Source of the DNA: Verrucomicrobiota bacterium | GTDB lineage: Bacteria; Verrucomicrobiota; Verrucomicrobiia; Limisphaerales; JACQFS01 | Direction of reading: 5' to 3' | DNA length: 43,821 bases | Assembly (NCBI GenBank): GCA_016199935.1 | Contig: JACQFS010000104.1 | Span: 1-43,821 of the forward strand | Part shown: one piece after another, positions 23,119-31,312 of the stretch | How positions within the stretch are numbered: the first letter of the stretch is position 1 | Layout of the letters: each line of letters opens with the position of its first letter | Notes under the pieces: model-generated | What the model was told of the DNA's origin: nothing | What the model saw: the letters and a program-made list of their open reading frames with translations, nothing else | Databases searched by the model: none | Program-made: the position numbers and the translations under genes

Positions 23119-23277
23119 GAACTTATTTTGCATTGCCGGCTTTTCGGCCTGGAGAGCGGACTCGGGCGGGTGCCGGGGTGTGCATGGAGCTACGTGGGCA
23201 AAAGGAATGGGTGAAAACACGGGTGCCGGAAGCATCGCAACTCGAAAAACTGTTTAAGAGCCTCAAAATCAGTGGCT

Positions 23278-23529
23278 TGGGAAAATATTGGCGGGCCGTT
23301 GCGGAATGATTTTCAGACGCTGCGGAATGCTTTTCTCTTGTTGCGAGATGTTTTTTGCCTTGATCCGCATGACTTCCTGACCCGGCGTAATGTTGTCGGG
23401 ATGTTGCGCGTTGAATTTACCACTTCGCGGGAAATCATCGGGATTCAGCAGATTGATTTTCCGATGCGGCGGAACCACACGCGTCCGTTGCGAAATGCTT
23501 CGCCCTCGCTGCGGGAAGTTTCGAGGGCA
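23278..23529. repeat. Degenerate 21-bp-period tandem array B
   Basis: About twelve units lie in strict 21-base register, starting at 23278, 23299, 23320, 23341, 23362, 23383, 23404, 23425, 23446, 23467, 23488 and 23509. The best-conserved part is (T/C)TGCGGAATGnTTTT. A plus-strand frame reads as heptads of the type (P/T)-L-R-N-x-F-x; the minus strand reads heptads with I-P-Q-R. Neither looks like a functional protein. It ends about 15 bases before the ABC ATPase stop (23545) and borders the island on the opposite side from array A. The 23119-23277 stretch before it shows only a 41-codon ORF (23184-23309) without recognisable features. Confidence 0.75.
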
Positions 23530-23544
23530 AGCCAGACGGCTCCT

Positions 23545-24303
23545 CTACTTTCGCATCGCCGCCCGCTCTTCCGTCAGGTTCGCCTCGGCCGCGGTGAGGT
23601 TGAGGAAGGATTTTTCAAGGGCGCCGTCGGAGCCGCTTTGCTGGCGCAACTGCTCGTGCGTGCCGAGCGCCACCAGTTTCCCCTGGTGGATGATGCCGAT
23701 GCGGTCGGCCATTTCCTCCGCCACGCTGAGTTGGTGCGTGGAGATGAAGACGGTCATGCCGCGGCGCGAGCGTTCCTTGAGCACGTCCTTAACGACGCGC
23801 GAATGGTGCGGGTCGAGGCCGACCATCGGCTCGTCGAGGATGCACACCTCCGGGTCGTGCAGCAGCGCAGCGACGATGGCCACGCGCTGCTTGGTGCCGT
23901 GCGAAAGGCTCTCGATGGGCTTGGCGAGGTAGTCCTCGAGGTTGAAACGCGGGATGAGTTCGCGCGCACTGCGTTCGATGCGCGTGTCGTCGAGGCGGAA
24001 GATGCGCCCGGTGAAGCGGAGGAATTCCCACGGCGTGAGCTTGTCGTAGAGGAACGGAAAATCCGGCACGTAGGCCATGCGCGCGCGCGCCTCGAGCGGA
24101 TGCGTCTGGAGATCGAAGCCCGCGACGCTCGCGGTGCCGCTGGTGGGCTTCATCAGCCCGGTGAGAATCTTGATCGTCGTGGTCTTGCCCGCGGCGTTGG
24201 GTCCGAGCACGGCGAAGAACTCGCCCGGCTCGACCCTGAGGCTGAGCCCGTTGACGGCGGTGAGGTCGCCGAACTTCTTCACCAGGTTTTGGATTTCAAT
24301 CAT
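23545..24303 (-). CDS. ABC transporter ATP-binding protein
   Basis: This 252-residue cytosolic ATPase has Walker A GPNAAGKTT (residues 34-42), the Q-loop region after LKGxx (AYVPDFPFLYDKLTPWEF), signature LSHGT at 133-137, Walker B VCILDEP (153-159), D-loop GLDP and H-loop STHQ. It is of the small single-domain exporter type that pairs with a large membrane subunit. The best candidate partner is the permease at 13503-15284 on the same strand, separated by the island and both 21-bp arrays. Upstream on the same strand are the membrane protein 24340-25161 and the lipoprotein 25175-25930, which suggests one original operon. Substrate is unknown. Confidence 0.93.
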   Translation of the reverse strand: MIEIQNLVKKFGDLTAVNGLSLRVEPGEFFAVLGPNAAGKTTTIKILTGLMKPTSGTASVAGFDLQTHPLEARARMAYVPDFPFLYDKLTPWEFLRFTGRIFRLDDTRIERSARELIPRFNLEDYLAKPIESLSHGTKQRVAIVAALLHDPEVCILDEPMVGLDPHHSRVVKDVLKERSRRGMTVFISTHQLSVAEEMADRIGIIHQGKLVALGTHEQLRQQSGSDGALEKSFLNLTAAEANLTEERAAMRK

Positions 24304-24339
24304 GGCATCCCTGAATTCAACCGCGCCGGCTTTTCCCTT

Positions 24340-25161
24340 TCACAAGTTCATGAACTTCTCGTTCATCAGCACGATTTCGTTCGGCAGCTCGACGCGGAGG
24401 ATTTCTCCGACGCGGCTGACGTAAATGACCGCGCGGTAGCGGTCGAGCAGGCGCGCCGAGAGCACGTAGCAGCGCAGGCCCGTCTTGCCGAGCGACAACT
24501 GCCCGAGCCGCGCCTCCCACGCGAGGCCGAGCGAAAGTTTTTCCACCGTCGCCGGCTTCCCGCCGAGTCCGAGGCCGCCGCTCAACAGGCCCATCGCCCA
24601 CGGCAGGCCGAATTCGGCGAGGATTTTTTCCGGCTGACGGAGCTGGGCGAAGGTGAACTGGCGTTCCCACTCGCCGTCATCGCCGCTGCCCCCGAGAGTG
24701 AGCGCTTCGGTCGCGGCCGTCGCCTTGAGGCGCCACGCGTTGGGCCGTTGCGAAAGGTTGAGGGCGAGTTCCTGCCACGTCTGGTTTGTCGCGAAGCGCA
24801 GGTGCGAATCGAAGCGATACGGGCGCTGGCCTTCGCTGACGTAAATCGTGCCGTCGAAGTCGATCGTGTATTCGCTCACCGAGAGCACGCGGCCCTCGGG
24901 CTGGCCGTCGAGCTTGGTCGCCTTGCCGGTCGCGAAGATCTGCCCGACGTTCGCGGACCAGCGGACGGTGCCGAGGCGTTTCCCCTTTTGCTGCACGACG
25001 AGCGAGGAGTCGTCCGGCGCGGTGAGCACGCGTTGCCACACCGTCTCGACAGGGAGGGAACTGCCCAGCGCGTTGCCGCTGCCGAACTCGGCGCGCCACA
25101 GGAGGAACATCATCGCGCCCCAGAACAGCGCGAGCGCGGCGAGGATGAGGCGATGGACCAC
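24340..25161 (-). CDS. Hypothetical membrane-anchored protein
   Basis: This 273-residue protein has an N-terminal transmembrane helix (LILAALALFWGAMMFLLW, residues 5-22), then an exported or cytoplasmic globular domain rich in beta strands (SVSEYTIDFDGTIYVSEGQ; PYRFDSHLRFATNQTWQELA) and a C-terminal VYVSRVGEILRVELPNEIVL-type end. The family is not recognised. It lies 13 bases downstream of the lipoprotein gene (25175) and 36 bases upstream of the ABC ATPase, so it is probably co-transcribed and connected with that exporter. Confidence 0.75.
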   Translation of the reverse strand: MVHRLILAALALFWGAMMFLLWRAEFGSGNALGSSLPVETVWQRVLTAPDDSSLVVQQKGKRLGTVRWSANVGQIFATGKATKLDGQPEGRVLSVSEYTIDFDGTIYVSEGQRPYRFDSHLRFATNQTWQELALNLSQRPNAWRLKATAATEALTLGGSGDDGEWERQFTFAQLRQPEKILAEFGLPWAMGLLSGGLGLGGKPATVEKLSLGLAWEARLGQLSLGKTGLRCYVLSARLLDRYRAVIYVSRVGEILRVELPNEIVLMNEKFMNL

Positions 25162-25174
25162 GGCGTAACGAAGC

Positions 25175-25930
25175 TCAGGGCGCCGGAATCTTCAAGGTCT
25201 GGCCGGGCTTGAGCTTGTTGGGATTGATGCCGGGATTCGCGGCCATGAGCGACGCGACGCTCACGGCGTATTTGCGCGCGATGTTCGAGGGGTTTTCGCC
25301 GGGCTGGATCGTGTGAGTGCGCGCGGCGGTGGGCGGGTTGGCGTTGGGAATCGGCGTCACGCGCGGGCTGGGAGAAGGCGGCGTCGGCGTGACGCTCGAC
25401 GCGGTGGGCGTGCCGAGGATGTAATTGGTCACGGCGGCGGGCCGCTGGCTGAGCAGGCGCTGGAGTTCCTCGACCTGTTTGCGCAACGTGATGTTGTCCG
25501 CGCGGAACTGCTCGATCTCGCGCTGCGATTGCTGCGTGCCGGGCGTGACCGAGATCGCGCGGGCGAGTTCCTGTTTGCACGCGAAGATGCGCTGCTTGAC
25601 GATCTCCGCATGCTCCGAGCCGGGGCGCAGGCGGAGGAAGCGTTGGAAATGGTAAATGGCCGACGCGGGATCGTTCGCGTGCTGCTCGTCGGAATAGAGC
25701 AGGCCCAACTCGAAGTGCGACGAGGCCGAGCGGGGATTGACTTCGAGCGCCTGCTCGAAGGCGTCAATCGCGCCGTTGTAGTCCAGCGCCTGCGCGCGCG
25801 CCTTGCCCGTGAGAAAGTGCGGCTCGCGTTGCTCCTCCAGGCCGCTCTCCGCCACCGGGCCGCAACCGGCCGCGACGAGGCAGAGCGCCGCGAGTGCGAG
25901 CGCGGGCAGATGGACGTTTCGGAAAATCAT
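25175..25930 (-). CDS. TPR-LysM lipoprotein
   Basis: This 251-residue protein has a lipoprotein signal with lipobox L-V-A-A-G-C (Cys23). TPR-like helices follow (RAQALDYNGAIDAFEQALEV; SASSHFELGLLYSDEQ), then a coiled-coil stretch (REIEQFRADNITLRKQVEEL), a Thr/Pro-rich linker and a C-terminal LysM domain (HTIQPGENPSNIARKYAVSV; MAANPGINPNKLKPGQTLKI). LysM binds peptidoglycan, so the protein is probably anchored in a membrane and attached to the wall. It is the first gene of the probable operon with 24340 and the ABC ATPase. Confidence 0.88.
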   Translation of the reverse strand: MIFRNVHLPALALAALCLVAAGCGPVAESGLEEQREPHFLTGKARAQALDYNGAIDAFEQALEVNPRSASSHFELGLLYSDEQHANDPASAIYHFQRFLRLRPGSEHAEIVKQRIFACKQELARAISVTPGTQQSQREIEQFRADNITLRKQVEELQRLLSQRPAAVTNYILGTPTASSVTPTPPSPSPRVTPIPNANPPTAARTHTIQPGENPSNIARKYAVSVASLMAANPGINPNKLKPGQTLKIPAP

Positions 25931-25989
25931 GTCGCGAGCCTATGCAAACACCGCGCCCTGCGCAACGGCGCGGTGCGGTTTCCGCGCGC

Positions 25990-26529
25990 CTACTTCAGCG
26001 CGCCTTCGATCATCTTCTTGAAATCAGCCGCCGCCGCCTTCGTCAGCGCGGCCGGGCCGGTCATCCGCGCGAACACGCTGCCCTCGCTCCCCTCGACGAT
26101 GGCGCCGAGCAGCAGCGAATTCGGCATCGGTGTCTTCGGCCCACCGGGCATCCCGCTTTGATACGTGCCCTCGGCCTGCACGTAGGTCACCTTCACCTTG
26201 CCGACGGTTTTCTCCTCGGTCTTGGTGTTCTTGTCGTCGCGCGGCTCGACGAACTGGCTGAGCCAGCGGTCCACGTTCGCCTTCGTGCCGCCCGCGCCGC
26301 CGGGACCGAAGTAGTAGAACACCACGTCCGGCGCGTCCTTGGCTTCACCCGCCTTCAATTCCGCCGCGCGCATCGCCGACGAGGACTCCAACTTTTTCCA
26401 ACCCTTCGGCGTGGCGAAGGTGAACTGGCCCGCGGTGAACGTCTCCGCCGCGAGGGCAGGGGAGGCGGTGGTGAAAATGACCGCGAGCGCGGCGGGGGTG
26501 GCGAAAGAGAGAAGCGTCGTGCGTTTCAT
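25990..26529 (-). CDS. Small exported hypothetical protein
   Basis: This 179-residue protein starts at ATG 26529 (MKRTTLLSFATPAALAV) with a clear Sec signal ending near A-L-A-A-E. The mature part starts TFTAGQFTFATPKGWKKLE and has a beta-rich fold typical of small lipid- or ligand-binding exported proteins (VTYVQAEGTYQSGMPGGPKT). The frame is open upstream to 26706, but those residues come from the repeat-rich gap. No family name was recognised. It is on its own, with a low-complexity gap upstream. Confidence 0.75.
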   Translation of the reverse strand: MKRTTLLSFATPAALAVIFTTASPALAAETFTAGQFTFATPKGWKKLESSSAMRAAELKAGEAKDAPDVVFYYFGPGGAGGTKANVDRWLSQFVEPRDDKNTKTEEKTVGKVKVTYVQAEGTYQSGMPGGPKTPMPNSLLLGAIVEGSEGSVFARMTGPAALTKAAAADFKKMIEGALK

Positions 26530-26574
26530 GTCGCGGGAGTTTGGGGAAAGACGCGGCAAAGTCAAACGACCACT

Positions 26575-26700
26575 CGCTCGCAAGCGGAGCAAAGGGAGAG
26601 GGGCAGGGAGCGGGGTAACGATAGTGTTGGCACCGCGCGCGCCTCCTCTCTCCGGCCCTCTCCTCTGCTGCGCGGAGGAGAGGGAGACGGCTGCCACACC
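26575..26700. repeat. Low-complexity GGAGAGGG/CCCTCTCC inverted repeat
   Basis: Runs of GGAGAGGGGCAGGGAG (26594-26610) and CCTCCTCTCTCCGGCCCTCT (26643-26662) are partly complementary, with a further hairpin CTCTCCTC/GAGGAGAG near 26659-26682. It resembles the GGAGAGGG palindromes often found between genes in this group. It lies between the Kelch gene and the small exported protein. Confidence 0.5.
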
Positions 26701-26757
26701 GGGCACACCTTCTTCCGAAGCGCTTTGACAATTTGCGGCATCGTTGCCGCGGGGCGG

Positions 26758-28383
26758 TCATGGCCGTCGGTAGAGGTAAAGGGTCCGAGCTGGGGCGTAG
26801 CTGAAAGTGTCATTAAAAAAACCGCCGCTGTTTGCACCGCCCCAGACGATCATTTCGGTCCCTGTCCATATCCCTGTGTGGAAACGGCGAGCGGCGGGCG
26901 CGCCCGTGGTGACCACGGCAGTCCAACTGTTGGCCGTGGGGTTGTAACGTCCGCCATCGTTGAAATAGTTGCCCCCATCGTATCCGCCCCACAAGTCCAT
27001 CTCGGTGCCGGTCCACACAATTGCGTATTGAGTGCGCGGGGCGGGAGCGCCATTAGTTGCGACGGTGGTCCAGGAGTTCGCTGTGGGGTTGTAACGTCCA
27101 CCATCGTTCAAATTGACGGAATTCAGCCCGCCGAAGACGATCATCTCGGTGCCCGACCACACCGCTGTATGACCGTAACGCGCGGCGGGCGCGCCGGCGG
27201 TTGAAATGGCTGTCCAACTATTGGAGGTCGGGTTGTAACGTCCGCCGTCGTTCAAGGGACTACCACTGTATCCTCCCCAGACGATCATCTCTGTGCCTGT
27301 CCATATCGCCGTGTGGTCGTTGCGCGCGGTGGGTGCGGCGGTGGTGGTAACTGTAGTCCAGGTATTCCCAGCGGGGTTGTATCGTCCGCCGTCGTTCAGT
27401 GAGCTGCCATTTAATCCGCCCCAGACGATCATCTGGGTGCCTGTCCACACCGCTGTATGGCGGTCGCGTGCAGCGGGTGCGCCATTGGTGGTCAAGGCTG
27501 ACCAAGTGTTCGCAGTTGGGTTGTATCGTCCGCCGTCGTTCAAATTGCCGCTGTCACCATCTCCGCCCCAGACGATCATCTCAGTGCCCGTCCATACCGC
27601 TGTGTGGAAATAGCGCCCGGCGGGCGCGTTGGTGATGGTGACGGCCGTCCAACTGTTTGACGCGGCGTTGTATCGTCCACCGTCATTCAAAATGCTGCCA
27701 TTGAATCCGCCCCAGATAATCATCTCGGCACCCGTCCACACCGCTGTGTGGAGGTCGCGCGCGGCAGGAGGCGCACCCGAGGTGCGCTGGTCCCACGCGT
27801 CACCCAAGCCAACCTTGCCCAGCTTCGCGTATCCTGCATTGGCCAGATTGGCATCATTGGCGTTGCTCGAAAGAATCATGCCGCCGCCGGCGACCCCGCT
27901 TTGTCCGCTGGCGTTGAGGTTGGACGCGGCCGCGCCGACGGCAAGTTGGCCCGCGGAGATCGTGCCGCTGGAAATCTGCGCGCCGTTTATGCTGCCCGTC
28001 ACCGCGCCCGCCGTTATGGCATAGGGCGAAGCGCCGATGAACGTGCGCGGCACGACGTTCGTGAATACGGCGCCACCGGCGGGTCGGACAGCGATGTTGA
28101 GCCACCGTGCCGCACCGGTGAAGACGATCGCGCCGGGATCAACCGTCACGGTGAAGAGGCCGTTGGTGATGCCAAAGGAGTTGCTGGAGACGGTGACACC
28201 CTGCTGTGCGCCGCCACTGGCGGCGTCGAACACGGCAAACTGGAGGTCGTAGCTGCCGTTGGCCGGCGCACCGCGGTCGGTGAGAAAACCTTGGTAGGTG
28301 AATGTGGTGCCTTGCGCGTGAGCGGCGAGCGGGAGGATCACGAACGCGAACAGGATGGCTACGGGGAGGTGGTTGCGTTTCAT
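26758..28383 (-). CDS. Exported Kelch-repeat beta-propeller protein
   Basis: This 541-residue protein has a Sec signal (MKRNHLPVAILFAFVILPLA, cut near AHAQ). The N-terminal domain (25-200) opens with TFTYQGFLTDRGAPANGSYD, a domain common in Verrucomicrobia. Seven Kelch units of about 48 residues follow, each with W-(T/S)-G-x-x-M-x-(I/V/L)-(W/F)-G-G, N-D-G-G-R-Y-N and a W-T/S-x-V strand. Seven units suit a closed seven-bladed propeller. The start ATG is at 28383. It lies divergently from cysS across a 196-base gap. Function is probably extracellular binding; nothing in the sequence identifies the ligand. Confidence 0.9.
   Translation of the reverse strand: MKRNHLPVAILFAFVILPLAAHAQGTTFTYQGFLTDRGAPANGSYDLQFAVFDAASGGAQQGVTVSSNSFGITNGLFTVTVDPGAIVFTGAARWLNIAVRPAGGAVFTNVVPRTFIGASPYAITAGAVTGSINGAQISSGTISAGQLAVGAAASNLNASGQSGVAGGGMILSSNANDANLANAGYAKLGKVGLGDAWDQRTSGAPPAARDLHTAVWTGAEMIIWGGFNGSILNDGGRYNAASNSWTAVTITNAPAGRYFHTAVWTGTEMIVWGGDGDSGNLNDGGRYNPTANTWSALTTNGAPAARDRHTAVWTGTQMIVWGGLNGSSLNDGGRYNPAGNTWTTVTTTAAPTARNDHTAIWTGTEMIVWGGYSGSPLNDGGRYNPTSNSWTAISTAGAPAARYGHTAVWSGTEMIVFGGLNSVNLNDGGRYNPTANSWTTVATNGAPAPRTQYAIVWTGTEMDLWGGYDGGNYFNDGGRYNPTANSWTAVVTTGAPAARRFHTGIWTGTEMIVWGGANSGGFFNDTFSYAPARTLYLYRRP
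26790..27752. repeat. Seven tandem 144-bp Kelch-coding repeats
   Basis: The plus strand shows CCNGTCCA(C/T)ACCGCTGT(G/A) about every 144 bases (for example near 27732 and 27588), with intervening GTTG(G/T)NNCGTCCGCC. The repeats are similar at the DNA level, so unit number may change by recombination. Confidence 0.75.
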
Positions 28384-28579
28384 AGAATTAAACGTCTCCG
28401 GCTTGGGTGCGAGGCTAACGGGTTCGTTCGCGCCAAATCAAGAATCAAAACCCTGCTGTCCACGAGCAGGAGTTATCTGCCCGCGCCGTGCGTGCGGGCC
28501 AGCGCGGCGTCGCCGGATGCGGCTTTCGCTTTCCGCTTTACCCCTTCGCCTCCGCCGCTACGCTCCGCGCACGTCGCAC

Positions 28580-29983
28580 ATGGCCGTAAAGCTTTTCAAC
28601 ACCCTCACCCGTTCCGTTTTGGATTTCGCCCCGCTCGACCCCGCCGGCAAAAACGTCGGGCTCTACTGCTGCGGGCCGACCGTCCACGACTTCGCGCACA
28701 TCGGAAATTTCCGCACCTTCGTCTTCGCGGACCTCGTGCGGCGCTTCCTGGAATTTTCCGGCTACGCCGTCACCCACGTGATGAACGTCACCGACGTGGA
28801 GGACAAAATCATCAAGCGCGTGCGCGAAAACCAAACCACGCTCCGCGACTTCACCGGCAAATACGAAGCCGAGTTCTTCAAAGACCTCGCCGAGCTGCGC
28901 TGCCTCCGGCCCACCCACACGCCGCGCGCGACCGAATACATCGCCGAGATGATCACGCTCATCGAACAACTCACGGCGCGCGGCATCGCGTATCAGGCGG
29001 CCGATGGCTCGGTCTATTTCAGCATCGAGAAATACCGCGGCTGCGGCTGCCGTTACGGCCAGCTCGTGAATTTGAACTTCGACGGGATGCGCGCCGGCGA
29101 ACGCGTGGCCAGCGACGACTACGAAAAGGAATCGCTCGCCGACTTCGCGCTGTGGAAGGCGCGCGTGCCCGACGACGGCGACGTCTTCTGGCCCAGCCCG
29201 TGGGGCGAGGGCCGCCCCGGCTGGCACATCGAGTGTTCGGCGATGAGCATGAAGCTGCTCGGCACCAGCTTCGACCTCCACCTCGGCGGGGAGGATTTGA
29301 TGTTCCCGCATCACGAGGACGAGATTGCCCAGAGCGAAGGCGCGACCGGCAAGCCGTTTGTGAAACACTGGATGCACGGCGCGCACCTGCTCGTCGAGGG
29401 GAAGAAGATGAGCAAGTCGCTCGGGAACTACTTCACCTTGCGCGACCTGCTGGCGAAGGGTTTCAGCGGCCGGGAAATCCGCTGCCTCCTGCTCACGGCG
29501 CATTACCGCGAGCAGTTCAACTTCACGCTCGACGGTCTCGCTGGCGCCCGCACGGCGCTCGCGCGACTGGACGAGTGCCTCGCAAAGCTCCGCGAAATCT
29601 CTGGCAGCACGAGCGCCGCGCCCGCGGAAAAACTCGTGGCGGATTTCCGCGCTGCGCTGGCCGACGACCTCAACGTCTCGAAAGCCTGGGCCGTCATCTT
29701 CGACTGGGTGCGTGATACCAACCGCCGCCTCGTCGCGAATGAACTTACGCCCGCGCTCGCCGCCGCCGAACTCGCGGCGTGGGAGCGCGTGGACTCGGTC
29801 TTCGGCCTCGGCGGCAAGGCGGAGGCGGAGGCGCCGCCCGATATCCTCGCCCTGCTCGAAGCGCGCACGGCCGCGAAGAAGGCGAAGGATTTCAAGCGCG
29901 CCGACGCGGTGCGCGACGAGTTGAAGGCGAAGGGCTGGGCCGTCGAGGACACGGCGAAGGGGCCGAAGCTGAAGCGGGCCTAG
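28580..29983 (+). CDS. cysS: Cysteinyl-tRNA synthetase
   Basis: This 467-residue class I synthetase charges tRNA-Cys. The zinc/active-site cysteine pair is at residues 30-31 (LYCCGPTVHDFAHIGN), with HIGN at 40-43 and KMSKS at 276-280 (EGKKMSKSLGNYF). Also present are the zinc-ligand block WPSPWGEGRPGWHIECSAMS and the DALR-type C-terminal helix domain. The start ATG 28580 (MAVKLFNTLTRS) gives the standard N-terminus; the open frame extends upstream to 28355 without coding signs. The long inverted repeat H5 follows the stop. Confidence 0.97.
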   Translation: MAVKLFNTLTRSVLDFAPLDPAGKNVGLYCCGPTVHDFAHIGNFRTFVFADLVRRFLEFSGYAVTHVMNVTDVEDKIIKRVRENQTTLRDFTGKYEAEFFKDLAELRCLRPTHTPRATEYIAEMITLIEQLTARGIAYQAADGSVYFSIEKYRGCGCRYGQLVNLNFDGMRAGERVASDDYEKESLADFALWKARVPDDGDVFWPSPWGEGRPGWHIECSAMSMKLLGTSFDLHLGGEDLMFPHHEDEIAQSEGATGKPFVKHWMHGAHLLVEGKKMSKSLGNYFTLRDLLAKGFSGREIRCLLLTAHYREQFNFTLDGLAGARTALARLDECLAKLREISGSTSAAPAEKLVADFRAALADDLNVSKAWAVIFDWVRDTNRRLVANELTPALAAAELAAWERVDSVFGLGGKAEAEAPPDILALLEARTAAKKAKDFKRADAVRDELKAKGWAVEDTAKGPKLKRA

Positions 29984-29988
29984 TTTTT

Positions 29989-30053
29989 CCCGCGAACCAC
30001 GCGAAGGACGCGAAGGAAGATTTCCCTTTCGCGTCCTTCGCGTGTTTGGCGGG
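29989..30053. repeat. Long inverted repeat H5 (AAGGACGCGAAGG type) after cysS
   Basis: The left arm 29989-30016 contains CCACGCGAAGGACGCGAAGG. The right arm 30025-30053 is its near reverse complement (CCTTTCGCGTCCTTCGCGTG then TTTGGCGGG), with an 8-base loop. It is the same kind of element as H1 and lies between cysS and the DUF1573-cytochrome gene. It could act as the cysS terminator. Confidence 0.85.
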
Positions 30054-30122
30054 CCATTCCTTTCACGTAGCGCGGAAATTTCCCTCGGCAGGTGGCACAG
30101 TTTGTGGTTCATTTGCGCCCGT

Positions 30123-30932
30123 ATGACCGCCATTTTTGAACGAGTCAGCCTGGCCTTCGCGCTTTGCGTGTCGCTGCTGCTGCCCGCGTGCGTGGGTGCC
30201 CAGCCCGCCGCGACCCCGCCGACCGCCGGCCTCACGTGGGACTCCGAGATGAAGGATTTCACCCCCGACGCCGGCGCGACCAACTTCGTCTTCGGCTTCG
30301 CGTTCACGAACAACACAAAGGACACCATCGTCATCTCCGGCGTGAAGCCGTCGTGCGGCTGCACCGCGGTGAGCACCCAGCCGTTGCCGTGGAGCGTGGC
30401 GCCGGGGAGCAATGCGGCGATCTCCGCCACGATTGATCTGCGCGGAAAGTTCGGCGTGCTGATGAAATCCATCACGGTGGATTCCTCGGCCGGCCCCAAG
30501 GCGCTCATCGTGAAGATCAACCTCCCGCAGCCGCCCGCGCTCTCGACCGGCGCCGGGCCGATCTCCGACCGGATGCGCAACCAGTTGCTCACGCAGGCTG
30601 ACCGGCAGGTCGTTTTCCGCGGCGATTGCGCGCGCTGCCACGTTGAGCCGGCGAAGGGCAAGATGGGCGCGGAACTTTTCGCCGCCGCCTGCGCCATCTG
30701 CCACGACACGCCGCACCGCGCGACGATGGTTCCCGACCTGCGCGCGCTCAACAAGCCGACGGACGAGAACTACTGGAAGGTGTGGACGATGTTCGGCAAG
30801 GTCGCCTCGCTCATGCCCGGCTTCGCGCAAAACCAGGGCGGCCCGCTGACGGACGCGCAGATTGATTCGCTCGCGAAATGGCTCGCCGAGGGCGGCCTCA
30901 CGAAGACCGCGAAGACGGCGCAAAAGCAGTGA
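30123..30932 (+). CDS. DUF1573 - cytochrome c fusion, exported
   Basis: This 269-residue protein has an N-terminal signal (MTAIFERVSLAFALCVSLLL). A DUF1573 domain follows (about residues 36-135; GATNFVFGFAFTNNT, then VKPSCGCTAV with its paired cysteines). The C-terminal cytochrome c-like domain carries two haem-type motifs, C-A-R-C-H (169-173) and C-A-I-C-H (190-194), plus a later MPGFAQNQGG segment that could give the distal Met. Two CxxCH only 21 residues apart in one small domain is unusual. DUF1573 is thought to be a PapD-like binding fold. The role is probably redox at the periplasmic side. The start ATG 30123 was chosen for the signal peptide. Confidence 0.85.
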   Translation: MTAIFERVSLAFALCVSLLLPACVGAQPAATPPTAGLTWDSEMKDFTPDAGATNFVFGFAFTNNTKDTIVISGVKPSCGCTAVSTQPLPWSVAPGSNAAISATIDLRGKFGVLMKSITVDSSAGPKALIVKINLPQPPALSTGAGPISDRMRNQLLTQADRQVVFRGDCARCHVEPAKGKMGAELFAAACAICHDTPHRATMVPDLRALNKPTDENYWKVWTMFGKVASLMPGFAQNQGGPLTDAQIDSLAKWLAEGGLTKTAKTAQKQ

Positions 30933-30941
30933 GGGGCGGTG

Positions 30942-31290
30942 GGTTCAAAGTTCGAGGTTCAAGGTTCAAAGTTTCGTCTCCCTGAACCGCAAGTTTGGTG
31001 TCCACCCTTCAGGGTGTCGGGTGGCGCGCTAAACCGGAACGATGCAGTTGAAAGACGGGCCCTGACTTAAACGCAGAGACGCAAAGGGCGCAGAGCGGCG
31101 CGGAGAGGAGGGGTGAAGGACACAAAAAGTGTGCGCCAACTTGTCTGCCCAGCTCGGCGCTCCTCCGCGTTCTATGCGTCTCGGCGTTAAGGTCAGACCG
31201 GGATCAACTGCATGGTTCCGGCTGAAGCGTGGACACCGAACACGGCGCTGCACGCACCGAACCTTGAACCTTGAACTTTGAACTTTGAAC
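30942..31290. repeat. Nested long inverted repeats H6 (two element types, one inside the other)
   Basis: The outer arms are 30942-30973 (GGTTCAAAGTTCGAGGTTCA then AGGTTCAAAGTT) and 31260-31290, its reverse complement. Inside, 31034-31110 (CCGGAACGATGCAGTTGA... ACGCAGAGACGCAAAGGGCG) pairs with 31144-31221. This fills the 380-base gap between the DUF1573 gene and tmk. Apart from these repeats I see nothing else in the gap. It looks like one palindromic element inserted into another. Confidence 0.8.
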
Positions 31291-31312
31291 GCTGAACCTT
31301 CGCGCCACGCGT

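Noticed and set aside
23184-23309. 41-codon ORF beginning M-E-L-R-G-Q-K-E-W
   Set aside because: Runs into array B, has no recognisable family or ribosome-binding site; may be a remnant but cannot be supported.
23269-23478. Heptad-repeat protein encoded by array B on either strand
   Set aside because: Open frames follow automatically from a 21-base period without stops; no start signal, no known fold.
23278-23529. CRISPR array
   Set aside because: The 21-base period has no constant repeat alternating with unique spacers, and no cas genes are in the window.
26530-26706. N-terminal extension of the small exported protein
   Set aside because: Comes from the GGAGAGGG repeat; the signal peptide starts at ATG 26529.
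28462-28480. Small hairpin CCTGCT/AGCAGG in the Kelch-cysS gap as a T-box or other riboswitch for cysS
   Set aside because: Only a 6-bp stem; no T-box bulge sequence or specifier structure is visible, so no regulatory call is justified.
28538-30754. 738-codon minus-strand ORF opposite cysS and the DUF1573 gene
   Set aside because: Crosses two well-supported plus-strand genes and repeat H5; composition is that of a shadow frame.
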